DNA of 64,000 bases from Stenotrophomonas sp. MYb238 (lineage in GTDB: Bacteria; Pseudomonadota; Gammaproteobacteria; Xanthomonadales; Xanthomonadaceae): positions 62,001 through 126,000 of the forward strand of contig NZ_WIDL01000001.1 in the NCBI RefSeq assembly GCF_009496535.1, read 5' to 3'. Both the position numbers and the translations under genes were made by a program. Shown in pieces: positions 12,847-21,484 of this stretch (positions are counted from its first letter, which is position 1; each line of letters opens with the position of its first letter). The notes under the pieces were generated by a model, which was not told where the DNA came from, made no database searches, and saw only the letters and a program-made list of their open reading frames with translations.

Positions 12847-13782
12847 ATGTTCACCCTGCGCCAGCTGGAGTTCGTCGTCGCCGTGGCCGAGGAAGGCGGC
12901 TTCACCGCCGCCGCGGCGCGCTGCCACACCGTGCAGTCGGCCCTGAGCCACCAGGTGGCGCGGCTGGAGGAGGCCTTCGGCGCGCGCCTGTTCGAGCGCG
13001 GGCACCGGCAGGTGCGGCCCACCGCCGCCGGCGAGGTGTTCCTGCGCAATGCCCGGCTCACGCTGCAGGCCGCCGCCCGCCTGCAGGAGGAAATGGCGCT
13101 GGCGCTGGGCACGGTGCGCGGCCGCATCCGCATCGGCCAGATCACCGCGCTCAGCGTGGTCGACGTGCCCGCCCTGCTGGCCCGGTTCCGCGGCGCGCAC
13201 CCGGCGGTGGACGTGCACCTGCGCGTGGGCATGAGCGAGGAGCTGCTGGCCGAACTGGCCGAAGGCCGGCTGGACGTGGCACTGGTCGGCGTCGGCCCGC
13301 AGGTGCCGCTGCCGGCGCAGCATCGCCTGCTCGACGAGGAAGGCCTGTCGCTGCTGCTGCCGCCCGGCCATGCGCTGGCGGCGATGCGGCGCGTGCCGCT
13401 GCAGGCGCTCGACGGCGTGCCGCTGGCGGCGCTGGTGCCCGGCGCCGGCGTGCGGCGGATGATGGACGACGCCCTGCTCGAACGCGGCGTCGCCCCGCAG
13501 CTCCAGTACGAGGTCAGCCATGGCGAACTGCTGCGGCAGCTGGTGGCCGCCGGGCTGGCGGTGGCGGCGCTCCCGGACAGCATGGCCGCGCGCATGCCGG
13601 GCGTCGACGTGCGCCCGCTGGCCGAGCCGTTCCGCTTCCGCACCTGCGTGGTGTGGCGCGCCGATCCCACCCCCGCCGCGCGCGCCCTGCTCGAGCTGCT
13701 GCCCGCCGCGGCGACGCACGGGGCGTCCGGCGAACCTGCTAAGGTGCGCCGCAAACCAAGGAACCCACGTGGCCGGCCATAA
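12847..13782 (+). CDS. LysR-family transcriptional regulator
   Basis: The 311-residue product begins MFTLRQLEFVVAVAEEGGFT and has the winged helix with VQSALSHQVARLEEAFG at about residues 30-46. An effector-binding domain of the CynR/OxyR-like subgroup follows. The ATG at 12847 is favoured over the upstream TTG at 12835 by the usual LysR N-terminus. Its last 14 bases overlap the GTG start of the next gene. The divergent MFS gene and the palindrome between them point to local control of export. Confidence 0.92.
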   Translation: MFTLRQLEFVVAVAEEGGFTAAAARCHTVQSALSHQVARLEEAFGARLFERGHRQVRPTAAGEVFLRNARLTLQAAARLQEEMALALGTVRGRIRIGQITALSVVDVPALLARFRGAHPAVDVHLRVGMSEELLAELAEGRLDVALVGVGPQVPLPAQHRLLDEEGLSLLLPPGHALAAMRRVPLQALDGVPLAALVPGAGVRRMMDDALLERGVAPQLQYEVSHGELLRQLVAAGLAVAALPDSMAARMPGVDVRPLAEPFRFRTCVVWRADPTPAARALLELLPAAATHGASGEPAKVRRKPRNPRGRP

Positions 13783-15658
13783 CCAGTTCGCGCTGCTCGG
13801 ACAGCGCCGCTTCCTGCCGTTCTTCGTCGTCCAGGCGCTGGGCGCCTTCAACGACAACGTGTACCGCCAGGCCATCATCGGCCTGCTGTTCTTCCTCGGC
13901 GTGAGCACGAAGGAGCGCAGCATCTACGCCATGCTCGCCCCGGCGATCTTCATCCTGCCCTACTTCCTGTTCTCGGCGCTGGCCGGCCAGTTCGCCGAAA
14001 AGCTCGAAAAACAGCGGCTGATCGTCGTCACCACCACCATGGAGATCGCGATCATGTCGCTGGCGGCGCTGGGCTTCCTGACCCAGAGCATGCCGGTGCT
14101 GCTGGTGGCGCTGTTCTGCACCGGGCTGCAGTCCACCCTGTTCGGGCCGGTGAAATACTCGGTGCTGCCGTCCATCCTCAAGCCGGAGGAACTGACCGGC
14201 GGCAACGGCCTGGTCGAGATGGGCACCTCCCTGTCCATCCTCGGCGGCATGATCGCCGGCGGCATGATCTTCACCCTGGCCGGCAGCCACGGCCCCGTCG
14301 TCGCGTCGGTGGCGGTGATCGCGCTGGCGCTGGCCGGCAACATCGCCGCGCGGCTGATCCCCAAGGTGGATGCCGGCGCGCCGGACCTGAGGATCAACTG
14401 GAACCCGCTGTCCGAGTCGCTGGCCGTGCTGCGCATGGCCAGGAAGCAGAAGGCGGTGCGCAACGCGGTGCTGGGCGTGTCCTGGTTCTGGTTCGTCGGC
14501 ACCATCCTGACCTCGCAGCTGCCGACCTACGCCGAGATCAACCTGGGCGGCGGCTCGACCCTGTACCTCTTCGCGCTGGCGCTGTTCTCGGTGGGCACCG
14601 GCACCGGCTCGCTGCTGTGCGAGAAGCTGTCCGGACGCACCGTCGAGATCGGCCTGGTGCCGCTGGGCGCGTTCGGCATGAGCGCGTTCCTGTTCGACCT
14701 CTATTTCGCCCGCACCGGCGCGGTGGCCGCCAGCGGGCTGGACGTGGCCGGCTTCCTGCGCCAGCCCGGCAGCGTGCGCATCGTCGTCGACCTGCTCGGC
14801 ATCGGCCTGTTCACCGGCCTGTTCGTGGTGCCGCTGTTCGCTCTGATCCAGAGCCGCACGCCGAAATCGGAGATGTCGCGCGTGTTCGCCGCGCTCAACA
14901 TCCAGAACTCGGGCTTCATCGTGCTGGCGGCGATGGCCGGGCTGCTCACCCAGAGCGTGCTGGGCTGGAGCGTGCCGCAGCTGCTGCTGGCGCTGGCCAT
15001 CGCCAACGTGCTGGTGGCCGCGTACATCTTCAGCATCGTGCCCGAGTTCCTGATGCGCTTCCTGAGCTGGGTGATGGTGCGCGCGCTGTACCGCCTGCGC
15101 CCGGCCGGCATCGAGCAGCACGTGCCCGACGAAGGCCCGGCGCTGATCGTCTGCAACCACGTCAGCTACATGGACGCGCTGATCCTGGCGGCGGTGGTAC
15201 CGCGCCCGGTGCGCTTCGTCATGTACTACCGGATCTTCAACATCCCGGTGATGCGCTGGATCTTCCGCACCGCCAAGGCCATTCCCATCGCCAGCCCGAA
15301 GGAGGACGCCGAGCTGATGCAGCGCGCGTTCGACGCCATCGACGCCGCGCTGGCGGAAGGCGAGCTGGTATGCATCTTTCCCGAGGGCGCGTTGACCGGC
15401 GACGGCGCGATCGCCCCGTTCCGGTCCGGCGTGGAGAAGATCCTCGCCCGGCGGCCGGTGCCGGTGGTGCCGCTGGCGCTCAAGGGCATGTGGGCCAGCA
15501 TGTGGAGCCGCCGCGACACCCGGCTGGGACGGATGCGGGTGCCGCGCCGCTTCCGCGCCCGCGTCGAGGTGGTCGCCGGGCCGGCGGTCGACGGCGCGGC
15601 GACCGACGCCGCCGCGCTGGAGGCCCGGGTAAGGGCGCTGCGCGGCGACGATGCCTGA
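13769..15658 (+). CDS. MFS transporter fused to 1-acylglycerol-3-phosphate acyltransferase
   Basis: The 629-residue protein joins an LplT-like MFS part (about 1-420, opening AGHNQFALLGQRRFLPFFV) to a PlsC-type acyltransferase (about 430-629). The acyltransferase has the H(X4)D catalytic pair at H464/D469 (NHVSYMD) and a FPEG motif at about 537. In enterobacteria LplT flips lysophospholipid and Aas re-acylates it; here flippase and acyltransferase share one chain, without the acyl-ACP synthetase domain. The GTG start at 13769 has AAGGA just upstream. A role in lysophospholipid recycling is inferred. Confidence 0.88.
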   Translation: MAGHNQFALLGQRRFLPFFVVQALGAFNDNVYRQAIIGLLFFLGVSTKERSIYAMLAPAIFILPYFLFSALAGQFAEKLEKQRLIVVTTTMEIAIMSLAALGFLTQSMPVLLVALFCTGLQSTLFGPVKYSVLPSILKPEELTGGNGLVEMGTSLSILGGMIAGGMIFTLAGSHGPVVASVAVIALALAGNIAARLIPKVDAGAPDLRINWNPLSESLAVLRMARKQKAVRNAVLGVSWFWFVGTILTSQLPTYAEINLGGGSTLYLFALALFSVGTGTGSLLCEKLSGRTVEIGLVPLGAFGMSAFLFDLYFARTGAVAASGLDVAGFLRQPGSVRIVVDLLGIGLFTGLFVVPLFALIQSRTPKSEMSRVFAALNIQNSGFIVLAAMAGLLTQSVLGWSVPQLLLALAIANVLVAAYIFSIVPEFLMRFLSWVMVRALYRLRPAGIEQHVPDEGPALIVCNHVSYMDALILAAVVPRPVRFVMYYRIFNIPVMRWIFRTAKAIPIASPKEDAELMQRAFDAIDAALAEGELVCIFPEGALTGDGAIAPFRSGVEKILARRPVPVVPLALKGMWASMWSRRDTRLGRMRVPRRFRARVEVVAGPAVDGAATDAAALEARVRALRGDDA

Positions 15659-15748
15659 CCTGCTTTACCGCCTGCGGGACAAATCGCTACGCTAGCCACC
15701 CCAATGCGGCTGCAGGGAACGCGCGGCACCCGCCGATACCGAGGAAAC

Positions 15749-16066
15749 ATGGACATCCCACCGCCCCCTCCCGCCGTTCCGCCGCCGCAGCAGGTGCACC
15801 ACTACTACCACCCGCAGAAGTCCGGCGGCGTGGCCGCCCTGCTGGAAGTGCTGCCGGGCCTGTTCCTGCAGACCTTCGGCATCGGCCACATGTACGCGGG
15901 CAACGTCGGCACCGGCCTGGTCATCATGTTCGGCTACTGGGCGCTGACCTTCGTCAATGTCCTGTTGTGCTTCGTCCTCATCGGCTTCGTCACCTGGCCG
16001 CTGTGCTGGGTCACGGCCATGATCGTCTCGTCGCTGACCGCGGCGAATGCCTGCAAGTCACGCTGA
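15749..16066 (+). CDS. TM2-domain membrane protein
   Basis: A 105-residue protein with a proline-rich head (DIPPPPPAVPPPQQ) and His/Tyr-rich linker, then two helices with the TM2 pattern LQTFGIGHMYAGNVGTGL. GAGGAAAC sits before the ATG at 15749. TM2 proteins are small two-pass membrane proteins of unclear role. It is first of three small membrane-protein genes in a row. The next begins 22 bases later. Confidence 0.82.
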   Translation: MDIPPPPPAVPPPQQVHHYYHPQKSGGVAALLEVLPGLFLQTFGIGHMYAGNVGTGLVIMFGYWALTFVNVLLCFVLIGFVTWPLCWVTAMIVSSLTAANACKSR

Positions 16067-16088
16067 TTTTTCAACTAAGGAGTTTCCA

Positions 16089-16370
16089 GTGAACACCAGC
16101 AGTCCCGTCGTTTCCAACAACCTCGTCTGGGCCATCCTGTCCACCGTGCTGTGCTGCCTGCCGCTGGGCATCGTGTCGATCATCCACGCCGCCAAGGTCA
16201 ACGGCCTGCTGGCCGCCGGTGATGTCGCCGGCGCCCGCGAGGCCGCCGACAAGGCCAAGAAGTGGGCCATCTGGTCGGCGCTGGCCTGGGTGGTGATGGT
16301 CGTGCTGTACCTGATCTTCTTCTTCGTGCTCGGCATCGGCGGCGCGATGAGCGGCGGTTCGAGCTACTGA
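16089..16370 (+). CDS. CD225/dispanin-family membrane protein
   Basis: The 93-residue product starts at a GTG at 16089 with AAGGAG 6 bases upstream. It shows the CD225 pattern: NNLVWAILSTVLCCLPLGIV, then a short loop with AADKAKKW and a second helix. The eukaryotic relatives include IFITM antiviral proteins that stiffen membranes; bacterial roles are unknown. Two adjacent cysteines in the first helix match the palmitoylation region of the family. It lies between TM2 and DUF2752 genes. Confidence 0.85.
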   Translation: MNTSSPVVSNNLVWAILSTVLCCLPLGIVSIIHAAKVNGLLAAGDVAGAREAADKAKKWAIWSALAWVVMVVLYLIFFFVLGIGGAMSGGSSY

Positions 16371-16419
16371 GGTCCGCGCAGGCCGGTCGCCCTGGCGGCC
16401 GGCCTGCTGCTTCGTTTCC

Positions 16420-16836
16420 ATGAAGTTCCCGCAGCGACTGTTCCGTTATGCGCCCCTGGCTGCCATGGCCAGCGTGGGCCTGGGAGCGGTGGCGATACTG
16501 GGCCGCATCGACCCCAACCAGCCGGGCAATCCGCTTCCCCCCTGCCCCTTCTACGCGCTGACCGGCCTCTGGTGCCCCGGGTGCGGCAGTACCCGCTGCC
16601 TGCACGCCCTGGTCCATTTCGACCTGGCCCAGGCCATGGCGATGAATCCCCTGCTGGTGCTTTCGATGGCGCCCATGCTGGTGATGGCGCTGCATGGCGC
16701 CGGCCTGTTGCCGGCGCAGTTGCAGCCACTGGTCCGGCTGTTCGCGCGGCCGATGGCATGGATGGTCGCGATCGTGGCCTATTGGGTTGCCCGCAACCTG
16801 CCCTGGTATCCATTCAACTGGCTGGCGCCAGGCTGA
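16420..16836 (+). CDS. DUF2752 membrane protein
   Basis: This 138-residue protein has the defining DUF2752 motif CPFYALTGLWCPGCGSTRCL at about residues 41-60, followed by three more hydrophobic segments. The clustered cysteines suggest metal or disulfide chemistry at the membrane, but nothing is proven. It starts 49 bases after the CD225 gene. The same trio of families tends to be neighbours, so they may work together. Confidence 0.85.
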   Translation: MKFPQRLFRYAPLAAMASVGLGAVAILGRIDPNQPGNPLPPCPFYALTGLWCPGCGSTRCLHALVHFDLAQAMAMNPLLVLSMAPMLVMALHGAGLLPAQLQPLVRLFARPMAWMVAIVAYWVARNLPWYPFNWLAPG

Positions 16837-17080
16837 CGCCTCGGTGCGCGGCAACGCGCCAGGCATGGCGACGCCTGCCCGCATGGCGCACGTCGCCCGC
16901 ACCCTGCCGCCGTACCTGTTCAATCGGCCGGCACCGGGATGAAAGCACTCCCTGGAGTACCGCTGCGACATGACATCCGGTGGGCGGAGTGGATCGCCCG
17001 GCCTGCCGTCACACTCCGCACGATCCACCACGGGATGACAGGGCGCGGTACCGGCGGCACCACGCATCCGGAACGCGCCG

Positions 17081-17968
17081 CTAACCCACCCAGCCGGCGA
17101 TGATCAGCAGCGCCAGCAACGCCATCCACAGCAGCAGCATGCGCCAGACCATGCTCATCGCATCGCGCAGCTCGGGATGGCGCTCGGCATGCGGGACCAG
17201 GCCCGCCTCGCGCGCATCGGCCGCATCTTCGGCCAGTTCCATGCCCACGCCGGCGCGCGCGGCCTCGCCGAGGAACGCCAGGTCCAGCGCCCAGCGGTTG
17301 CCGCCGGCGCGGCGCCAGGCCGAGAACACCGTGTCGAAATTGCCGACCAGCGCCATCGACAGCGTCATCAGCTGCGCCACCGGCCATTCCAGCAGCGCCA
17401 GCGCCCAGGCGCCGCCCTCGCGGCTGGCAGCGGCCACCGCGTCCGCTTGCGGCCCCTGCACGGCCTGCGCCAGCAGGCGATACAGCACCACGCCCAGCGG
17501 TCCCAGCAGCAGGAACCAGAACAGCGGCGCGAACCAGCGCCGCAGGCCGTCGAGCAGGGTCGCATCGACCAGCATCGGCGCATCGGTGCGCAGGCTGCCG
17601 CCAGCGGCCTGCAACTGCGCGACCGCCGCATCGTGGCTGGCCGCGTCCTCGGCATCGATCACCGCCTCGACGTCGCGGTCCAGGTCGCGCGGACCCCAGC
17701 ACAGCGCCAGCACCGCGATCCCGAACAGCAGTGCGGGCAGTCCATACAGGCGCCCGGCCAGCAGCCATTGCACGGCCGCGACCAGCAGCACCACCGGAGC
17801 GATCGCCAGCACCAGCCCGAAACGGCCGGTCGCCACCTCGCTCCCATGCGCCTGCAGCCAGCCCAGCCAGCGTCCGAACCAGCGCCAGTCGCGCAGGGCC
17901 GCCATCGGCGCGGGCGCCAGATGGCCAAGGACCAGCGCCGCGATCACCGCTACCAGGGTCGTGAACAT
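17081..17968 (-). CDS. ampE: AmpE-like inner-membrane protein
   Basis: A 295-residue protein with several membrane helices and the AmpE-like segment LCWGPRDLDRDVEAVIDA after the second pair. AmpE of enterobacteria is a membrane sensor-like protein linked to AmpD and beta-lactamase control; no ampD is next to this copy. The ATG at 17968 follows GGAGGAA. nudC lies 76 bases upstream on the same strand. The 244-bp gap on its 3' side holds no gene that I can see. Confidence 0.78.
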   Translation of the reverse strand: MFTTLVAVIAALVLGHLAPAPMAALRDWRWFGRWLGWLQAHGSEVATGRFGLVLAIAPVVLLVAAVQWLLAGRLYGLPALLFGIAVLALCWGPRDLDRDVEAVIDAEDAASHDAAVAQLQAAGGSLRTDAPMLVDATLLDGLRRWFAPLFWFLLLGPLGVVLYRLLAQAVQGPQADAVAAASREGGAWALALLEWPVAQLMTLSMALVGNFDTVFSAWRRAGGNRWALDLAFLGEAARAGVGMELAEDAADAREAGLVPHAERHPELRDAMSMVWRMLLLWMALLALLIIAGWVG

Positions 17969-18044
17969 GCGATTCCTCCGGGCCAGGATTGTAGGCCCCG
18001 CCATACCGGCGCAGGCGCGCACGCCCAGCCGGCGGCCCGCGCGC

Positions 18045-18950
18045 TCATGACCGCTGGCGCCGGTACCAGTCCTCGACCAGCGTGCGCGCGATCGAGATGC
18101 GCGCCGGCAGCAGGATGCCCTGGCCGTCGTCGTCCGCATCCCGCCGCAGCGCCGCGCCCACCTCGTCGGCATCGAACCAGCGCGCGTCCTCCAGTTCGCC
18201 GTCCACGCACGGCGCGTCGCCGTGCGCGGTGGCGCGGAAACCGACCATCAGCGCGCCCGGGAAGGGCCAGGGCTGGGTGCCCAGGTACTCGGCCTGGATC
18301 ACCCGTACCCGGGTTTCCTCGAACACCTCGCGCACCACGGTCTGCTCGAAGGTCTCGCCCGGCTCGACGAAGCCGGCCAGCACCGACCAGCGCCGCGGCG
18401 CCCAGTTCGACTGGCGCCCCAGCAGCAGGCGGCCGTCGTGTTCGACCGCGACGATGACCGCCGGGTCCACGCGCGGGTAGTGCTCGGTGCCGCATTGCCC
18501 GCAGCGGCCGATGAAGCCGCCCCGCGCGAAGGCGACGGCGGCGCCGCAGACGCCGCAGAAACGGTTGCGCGAATGCCAGTACGACATGCCGCGCGCGTAA
18601 CAGAACACGCCCGCCACCTCGGCCGGCCATTCGGCCGCGGCGCGGCGCAGGTCGAGCCGTCCCGGCGCCCGCGCGGTGACCATCGCCGCTTCCACCACGA
18701 ACCAGGCGCGCTCCTGCTGCATGCCCAGGAAGATGGCCGCGCCCGGCCCTCCGCCAAGTTCGCGGCCGCTGGTCAGAAAGGGTTGGCCGGAAGCGTCGGC
18801 GAAGGCGGTGCCATCGGCGTCGAGCACCAGCACCCGGGCATCGGGCCACAGCCGCGCCAGCACCTCGGCGTCGTCGCGCAGCGCATCGGCGCGATCCAGC
18901 GCGGCGCCGGCGAAGGCATGTCCGGGCAGGGAAGAATCGGAAACAGGCAT
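18045..18950 (-). CDS. nudC: NAD(+) diphosphatase / RNA de-NADding enzyme
   Basis: The 301-residue product has the NudC order: an N-terminal domain, a zinc ribbon with C132, C135, C150 and C153, and a Nudix domain with the box GFVEPGETFEQTVVREVFEE at 193-212. The NudC-specific SQPWPFP-like segment appears as TQPWPFP. NudC cleaves NADH/NAD and removes NAD caps from RNA. The chosen ATG at 18950 gives MPVSDSSLPG. erpA lies 111 bases upstream on the same strand. Confidence 0.95.
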   Translation of the reverse strand: MPVSDSSLPGHAFAGAALDRADALRDDAEVLARLWPDARVLVLDADGTAFADASGQPFLTSGRELGGGPGAAIFLGMQQERAWFVVEAAMVTARAPGRLDLRRAAAEWPAEVAGVFCYARGMSYWHSRNRFCGVCGAAVAFARGGFIGRCGQCGTEHYPRVDPAVIVAVEHDGRLLLGRQSNWAPRRWSVLAGFVEPGETFEQTVVREVFEETRVRVIQAEYLGTQPWPFPGALMVGFRATAHGDAPCVDGELEDARWFDADEVGAALRRDADDDGQGILLPARISIARTLVEDWYRRQRS

Positions 18951-19061
18951 CGTCGGGAGCCTACCGGCAAACACCGGCGGCGAGAAGTTCCCGGGGGCGG
19001 CCGGGCCGCATCCACGGTGGTGGTGGATGGCGCGGAAGGATGCCGGCACGCCGGCGCCCGC

Positions 19062-19448
19062 TCAGACGGCGAAACTGCTGCCGCAGCCGCAGGTGGTGCG
19101 GGCGTTGGGGTTGCGGATCACGAACTGGGCGCCGGTCAGGCTCTCGGCGTAATCGACCTCGGCGCCCATGAGGTACTGCAGGCTCAGCGGATCGACCAGC
19201 AGGGTCACGCCGTCGGTCACCACCGCCAGGTCGTCCTCGGCGCGGTTCTCGTCGAACTCGAAGCCGTACTGGAAGCCCGAGCAGCCGCCGCCCTGGATGT
19301 AGACGCGCAGCGCCAGGGCATCGTTGCCCTCGTCGCGGATCAGCTCGCTCACCTTGGCCGCGGCGGCCGCGGTGAAGTTGAGCGGGCGATCGAGGGACTG
19401 GTAGTCGGGGGCGGCCGTTGCGCCGGGCAGGGAAACGAGCGTACTCAT
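19062..19448 (-). CDS. erpA: Iron-sulfur cluster insertion protein ErpA
   Basis: A 128-residue A-type carrier with the three cluster cysteines C56 ([11 protein letters not shown]), C120 and C122 (CGCGSSF). ErpA passes 4Fe-4S clusters to targets such as isoprenoid enzymes. The start at 19448 fits the family. It is the last gene of a compact leftward set, DUF6776-bactofilin-erpA, with 31 bases after bactofilin. Confidence 0.96.
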   Translation of the reverse strand: MSTLVSLPGATAAPDYQSLDRPLNFTAAAAAKVSELIRDEGNDALALRVYIQGGGCSGFQYGFEFDENRAEDDLAVVTDGVTLLVDPLSLQYLMGAEVDYAESLTGAQFVIRNPNARTTCGCGSSFAV

Positions 19449-19479
19449 GCGCCCAGCATGGGGACGGCCGCGCGCCGAT

Positions 19480-19908
19480 TCAAGCCTCCGCCGCTTCAGC
19501 CTTCTCCTGCATCGCCACCGCCTCGGGCGAGGGCAGCGCGGCCATCGCCGCCGCGTGCACCAGGCGGCCATTGAGCTGCGCGCCGGCGCCCATCTCCACC
19601 ACCTGGTAGTGGACGTTGCCGTTGACCCGCGCGGTCGGCGTCAGCTCGATGCGCTCGCCGGCATGGACATCGCCGTCCATGCGCCCGCTGAGCACCACCA
19701 CCGAGGCCCGCACCTCGCCTTCGATATGCCCCTGTTCGGCCAGGGTCAGCACCGCCTTGGCGCCCTCCTCGGCGATCACCCGGCCCTCGATGCGCCCCTC
19801 CACATAGAGGCCGCCGCTGAACACCACGTCGCCCCGGATCACCACCTGCGGCCCGATCAGCGCGTCCACCACCAGGTGGCTGTCGCGGCTGGATTTGTTC
19901 TTGAACAT
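19480..19908 (-). CDS. Bactofilin (polymer-forming cytoskeletal protein)
   Basis: The 142 residues contain the right-handed beta-helix repeats of bactofilins from about 12 to 115 ([38 protein letters not shown]), with short unstructured ends. Bactofilins polymerise without nucleotide and organise cell-wall enzymes. GGGAG precedes the ATG at 19908. The DUF6776 gene ends 2 bases upstream, so the two are surely co-transcribed. Confidence 0.93.
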   Translation of the reverse strand: MFKNKSSRDSHLVVDALIGPQVVIRGDVVFSGGLYVEGRIEGRVIAEEGAKAVLTLAEQGHIEGEVRASVVVLSGRMDGDVHAGERIELTPTARVNGNVHYQVVEMGAGAQLNGRLVHAAAMAALPSPEAVAMQEKAEAAEA

Positions 19909-19910
19909 GC

Positions 19911-20648
19911 CTACTCCCCTCTGCCGTTGCCGGCGAGTTTCCAATCGAATGTCTGTGTCGCGCTCCCCCCGGGCCCGGCCAGCGAGACTCGCACACGCTG
20001 CGGGGTGAAATCCTTGGGCAGCATCACGCTGCCGTCCAGGCGCTGGAAATACCGGAACGAATACGCCTGCCCGGGCACCTCCCGGCGCTGGTGCAGTTCG
20101 TCCCAGGTCACCGTGGCCAGCTTGCCGTCCTTCACGCCTTCCACCGAGAAGCGCATCTGCCCCTGGCTGATCGCGCCGCGGTTCAGGTTCTGGGTCAGCA
20201 CCACGCTGTAATGCCAGCTGCCGGCCGATTCGGCCGAGAACTCCACCGAGTGCGCACTGAGCCCCTTGCGCTGGCTGGTGGCGCCCACCAGCCGCTCGTA
20301 GAACGCCACGTCCGCGCGCAGGCCGGCGATCTCCTCGTCGCGTTCGGCCAGCGACGCCTGCACCTCGGTATTGGCGGCGCGGCTGATCCGGTCCGACGCT
20401 TCCAGCGTCGCCTGCCGCTGGCGCAGTTCCTCGATCTCCGCGCGTTGCGCGGCCACCTCGCGTTCGCCCTGACGCAGGCGCTCGCGCAGCCCGCCGGCGT
20501 CCGGCGAGGCGTAGCGGGCGGCCAGCCAGCCGACCAGCAGCAGCGACAGCAGCCAGGCGGCGGCGAGGAGGGCAAGCCACGTCCAGGCCGGCCGCTGCGA
20601 CGCCCCCCGCAGGGTGATCTGGAAACGCGACGGGGATCGGTTGCTCAT
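19911..20648 (-). CDS. DUF6776 single-pass protein with coiled coil
   Basis: A 245-residue protein with one N-terminal transmembrane helix (about 22-45), then a long charged coiled coil (GLRERLRQGEREVAAQRAEI) to about residue 125, and a C-terminal beta-rich domain. The topology, helix then periplasmic coil, together with the bactofilin beside it, suggests a membrane partner of the bactofilin polymer. That partnership is inferred. The start at 20648 is the last ATG before the basic N-tail NRSPSRF. Confidence 0.82.
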   Translation of the reverse strand: MSNRSPSRFQITLRGASQRPAWTWLALLAAAWLLSLLLVGWLAARYASPDAGGLRERLRQGEREVAAQRAEIEELRQRQATLEASDRISRAANTEVQASLAERDEEIAGLRADVAFYERLVGATSQRKGLSAHSVEFSAESAGSWHYSVVLTQNLNRGAISQGQMRFSVEGVKDGKLATVTWDELHQRREVPGQAYSFRYFQRLDGSVMLPKDFTPQRVRVSLAGPGGSATQTFDWKLAGNGRGE

Positions 20649-20811
20649 GGCGAGGCCGGTGCCGGGTCCTCCGCGGGCGGCACCTTCGCTCCGGTTGAAA
20701 CGGTCCGGCAGTGTAAACGACTCCCGTCGCGGCCCGCCCGGATCTGGCAATCGCCCGGGGCATGGCCGATAGTTGCGATCCTGCTCACAGTTCCCGCGGG
20801 AGCCCGCGACC

Positions 20812-21453
20812 ATGACCGAAGCCCACGTATTCGTCATCGGCATCCTGCTGGCCTGGCTGGCCGGCATCCGCGTGTACCTGACCGTGTTCGGCGTCGGCCT
20901 GGCCGGCGTGCTGGGCTGGGTCGACCTGCCGCCCGCGCTGCAGGCCACGCAGTCGTGGTGGGTGCTGGGCACCTCGGCCGCGCTGGCGGCCACCGAGTTC
21001 TTCGCCGACAAGATCCCGGGCGTGGATTCGATCTGGGACCTGTTGCAGACTCTGGCCCGGGTGCCCGCGGGCGCCTTCCTGGCGGCGGCGACGTTCTCCC
21101 AGAACGGCCAGCTCGGCACCGGCGCGCTCGCCGCCGGCGCCGGCGTGGCGCTGGCCAGCCATGGCCTGAAGGCCGGCACCCGCGCCCTGCTGAATACCTC
21201 CCCGGAGCCGGCCAGCAACTGGGCCGCCTCGGTGGCCGAGGACGGCGTGGTCATCGCCGGGCTCGCCCTGGCGCTGGCCCATCCCTGGCTGGCGCTGGTC
21301 TTCGTGCTGGGCGCGAGCCTGCTCGGCGCGCTGACGGTATGGCTGGTGTGGCGCGCGCTCTGGCGCGGGATGAAGCGCCTGTTCGCCGCCCCGCCGCGAC
21401 CGGCCGACACCCCTGCCGCGGCCAGGGACCATTCGCTGCCGCCGGCGCCATGA
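20812..21453 (+). CDS. DUF4126 membrane protein
   Basis: The 213-residue product has about five hydrophobic segments and the DUF4126 hallmark EFFADKIPGVDSIWDLLQT. GIRVYLTVFGVGLAG and PASNWAASVAEDG are also family-like. Function is unknown. The ATG at 20812 is the first Met that leaves the membrane domain whole. It diverges from DUF6776 and ends 31 bases before the response-regulator gene. Confidence 0.85.
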   Translation: MTEAHVFVIGILLAWLAGIRVYLTVFGVGLAGVLGWVDLPPALQATQSWWVLGTSAALAATEFFADKIPGVDSIWDLLQTLARVPAGAFLAAATFSQNGQLGTGALAAGAGVALASHGLKAGTRALLNTSPEPASNWAASVAEDGVVIAGLALALAHPWLALVFVLGASLLGALTVWLVWRALWRGMKRLFAAPPRPADTPAAARDHSLPPAP

Positions 21454-21484
21454 CCGCATAATCCACGGGTTACGGGGAGCACCG

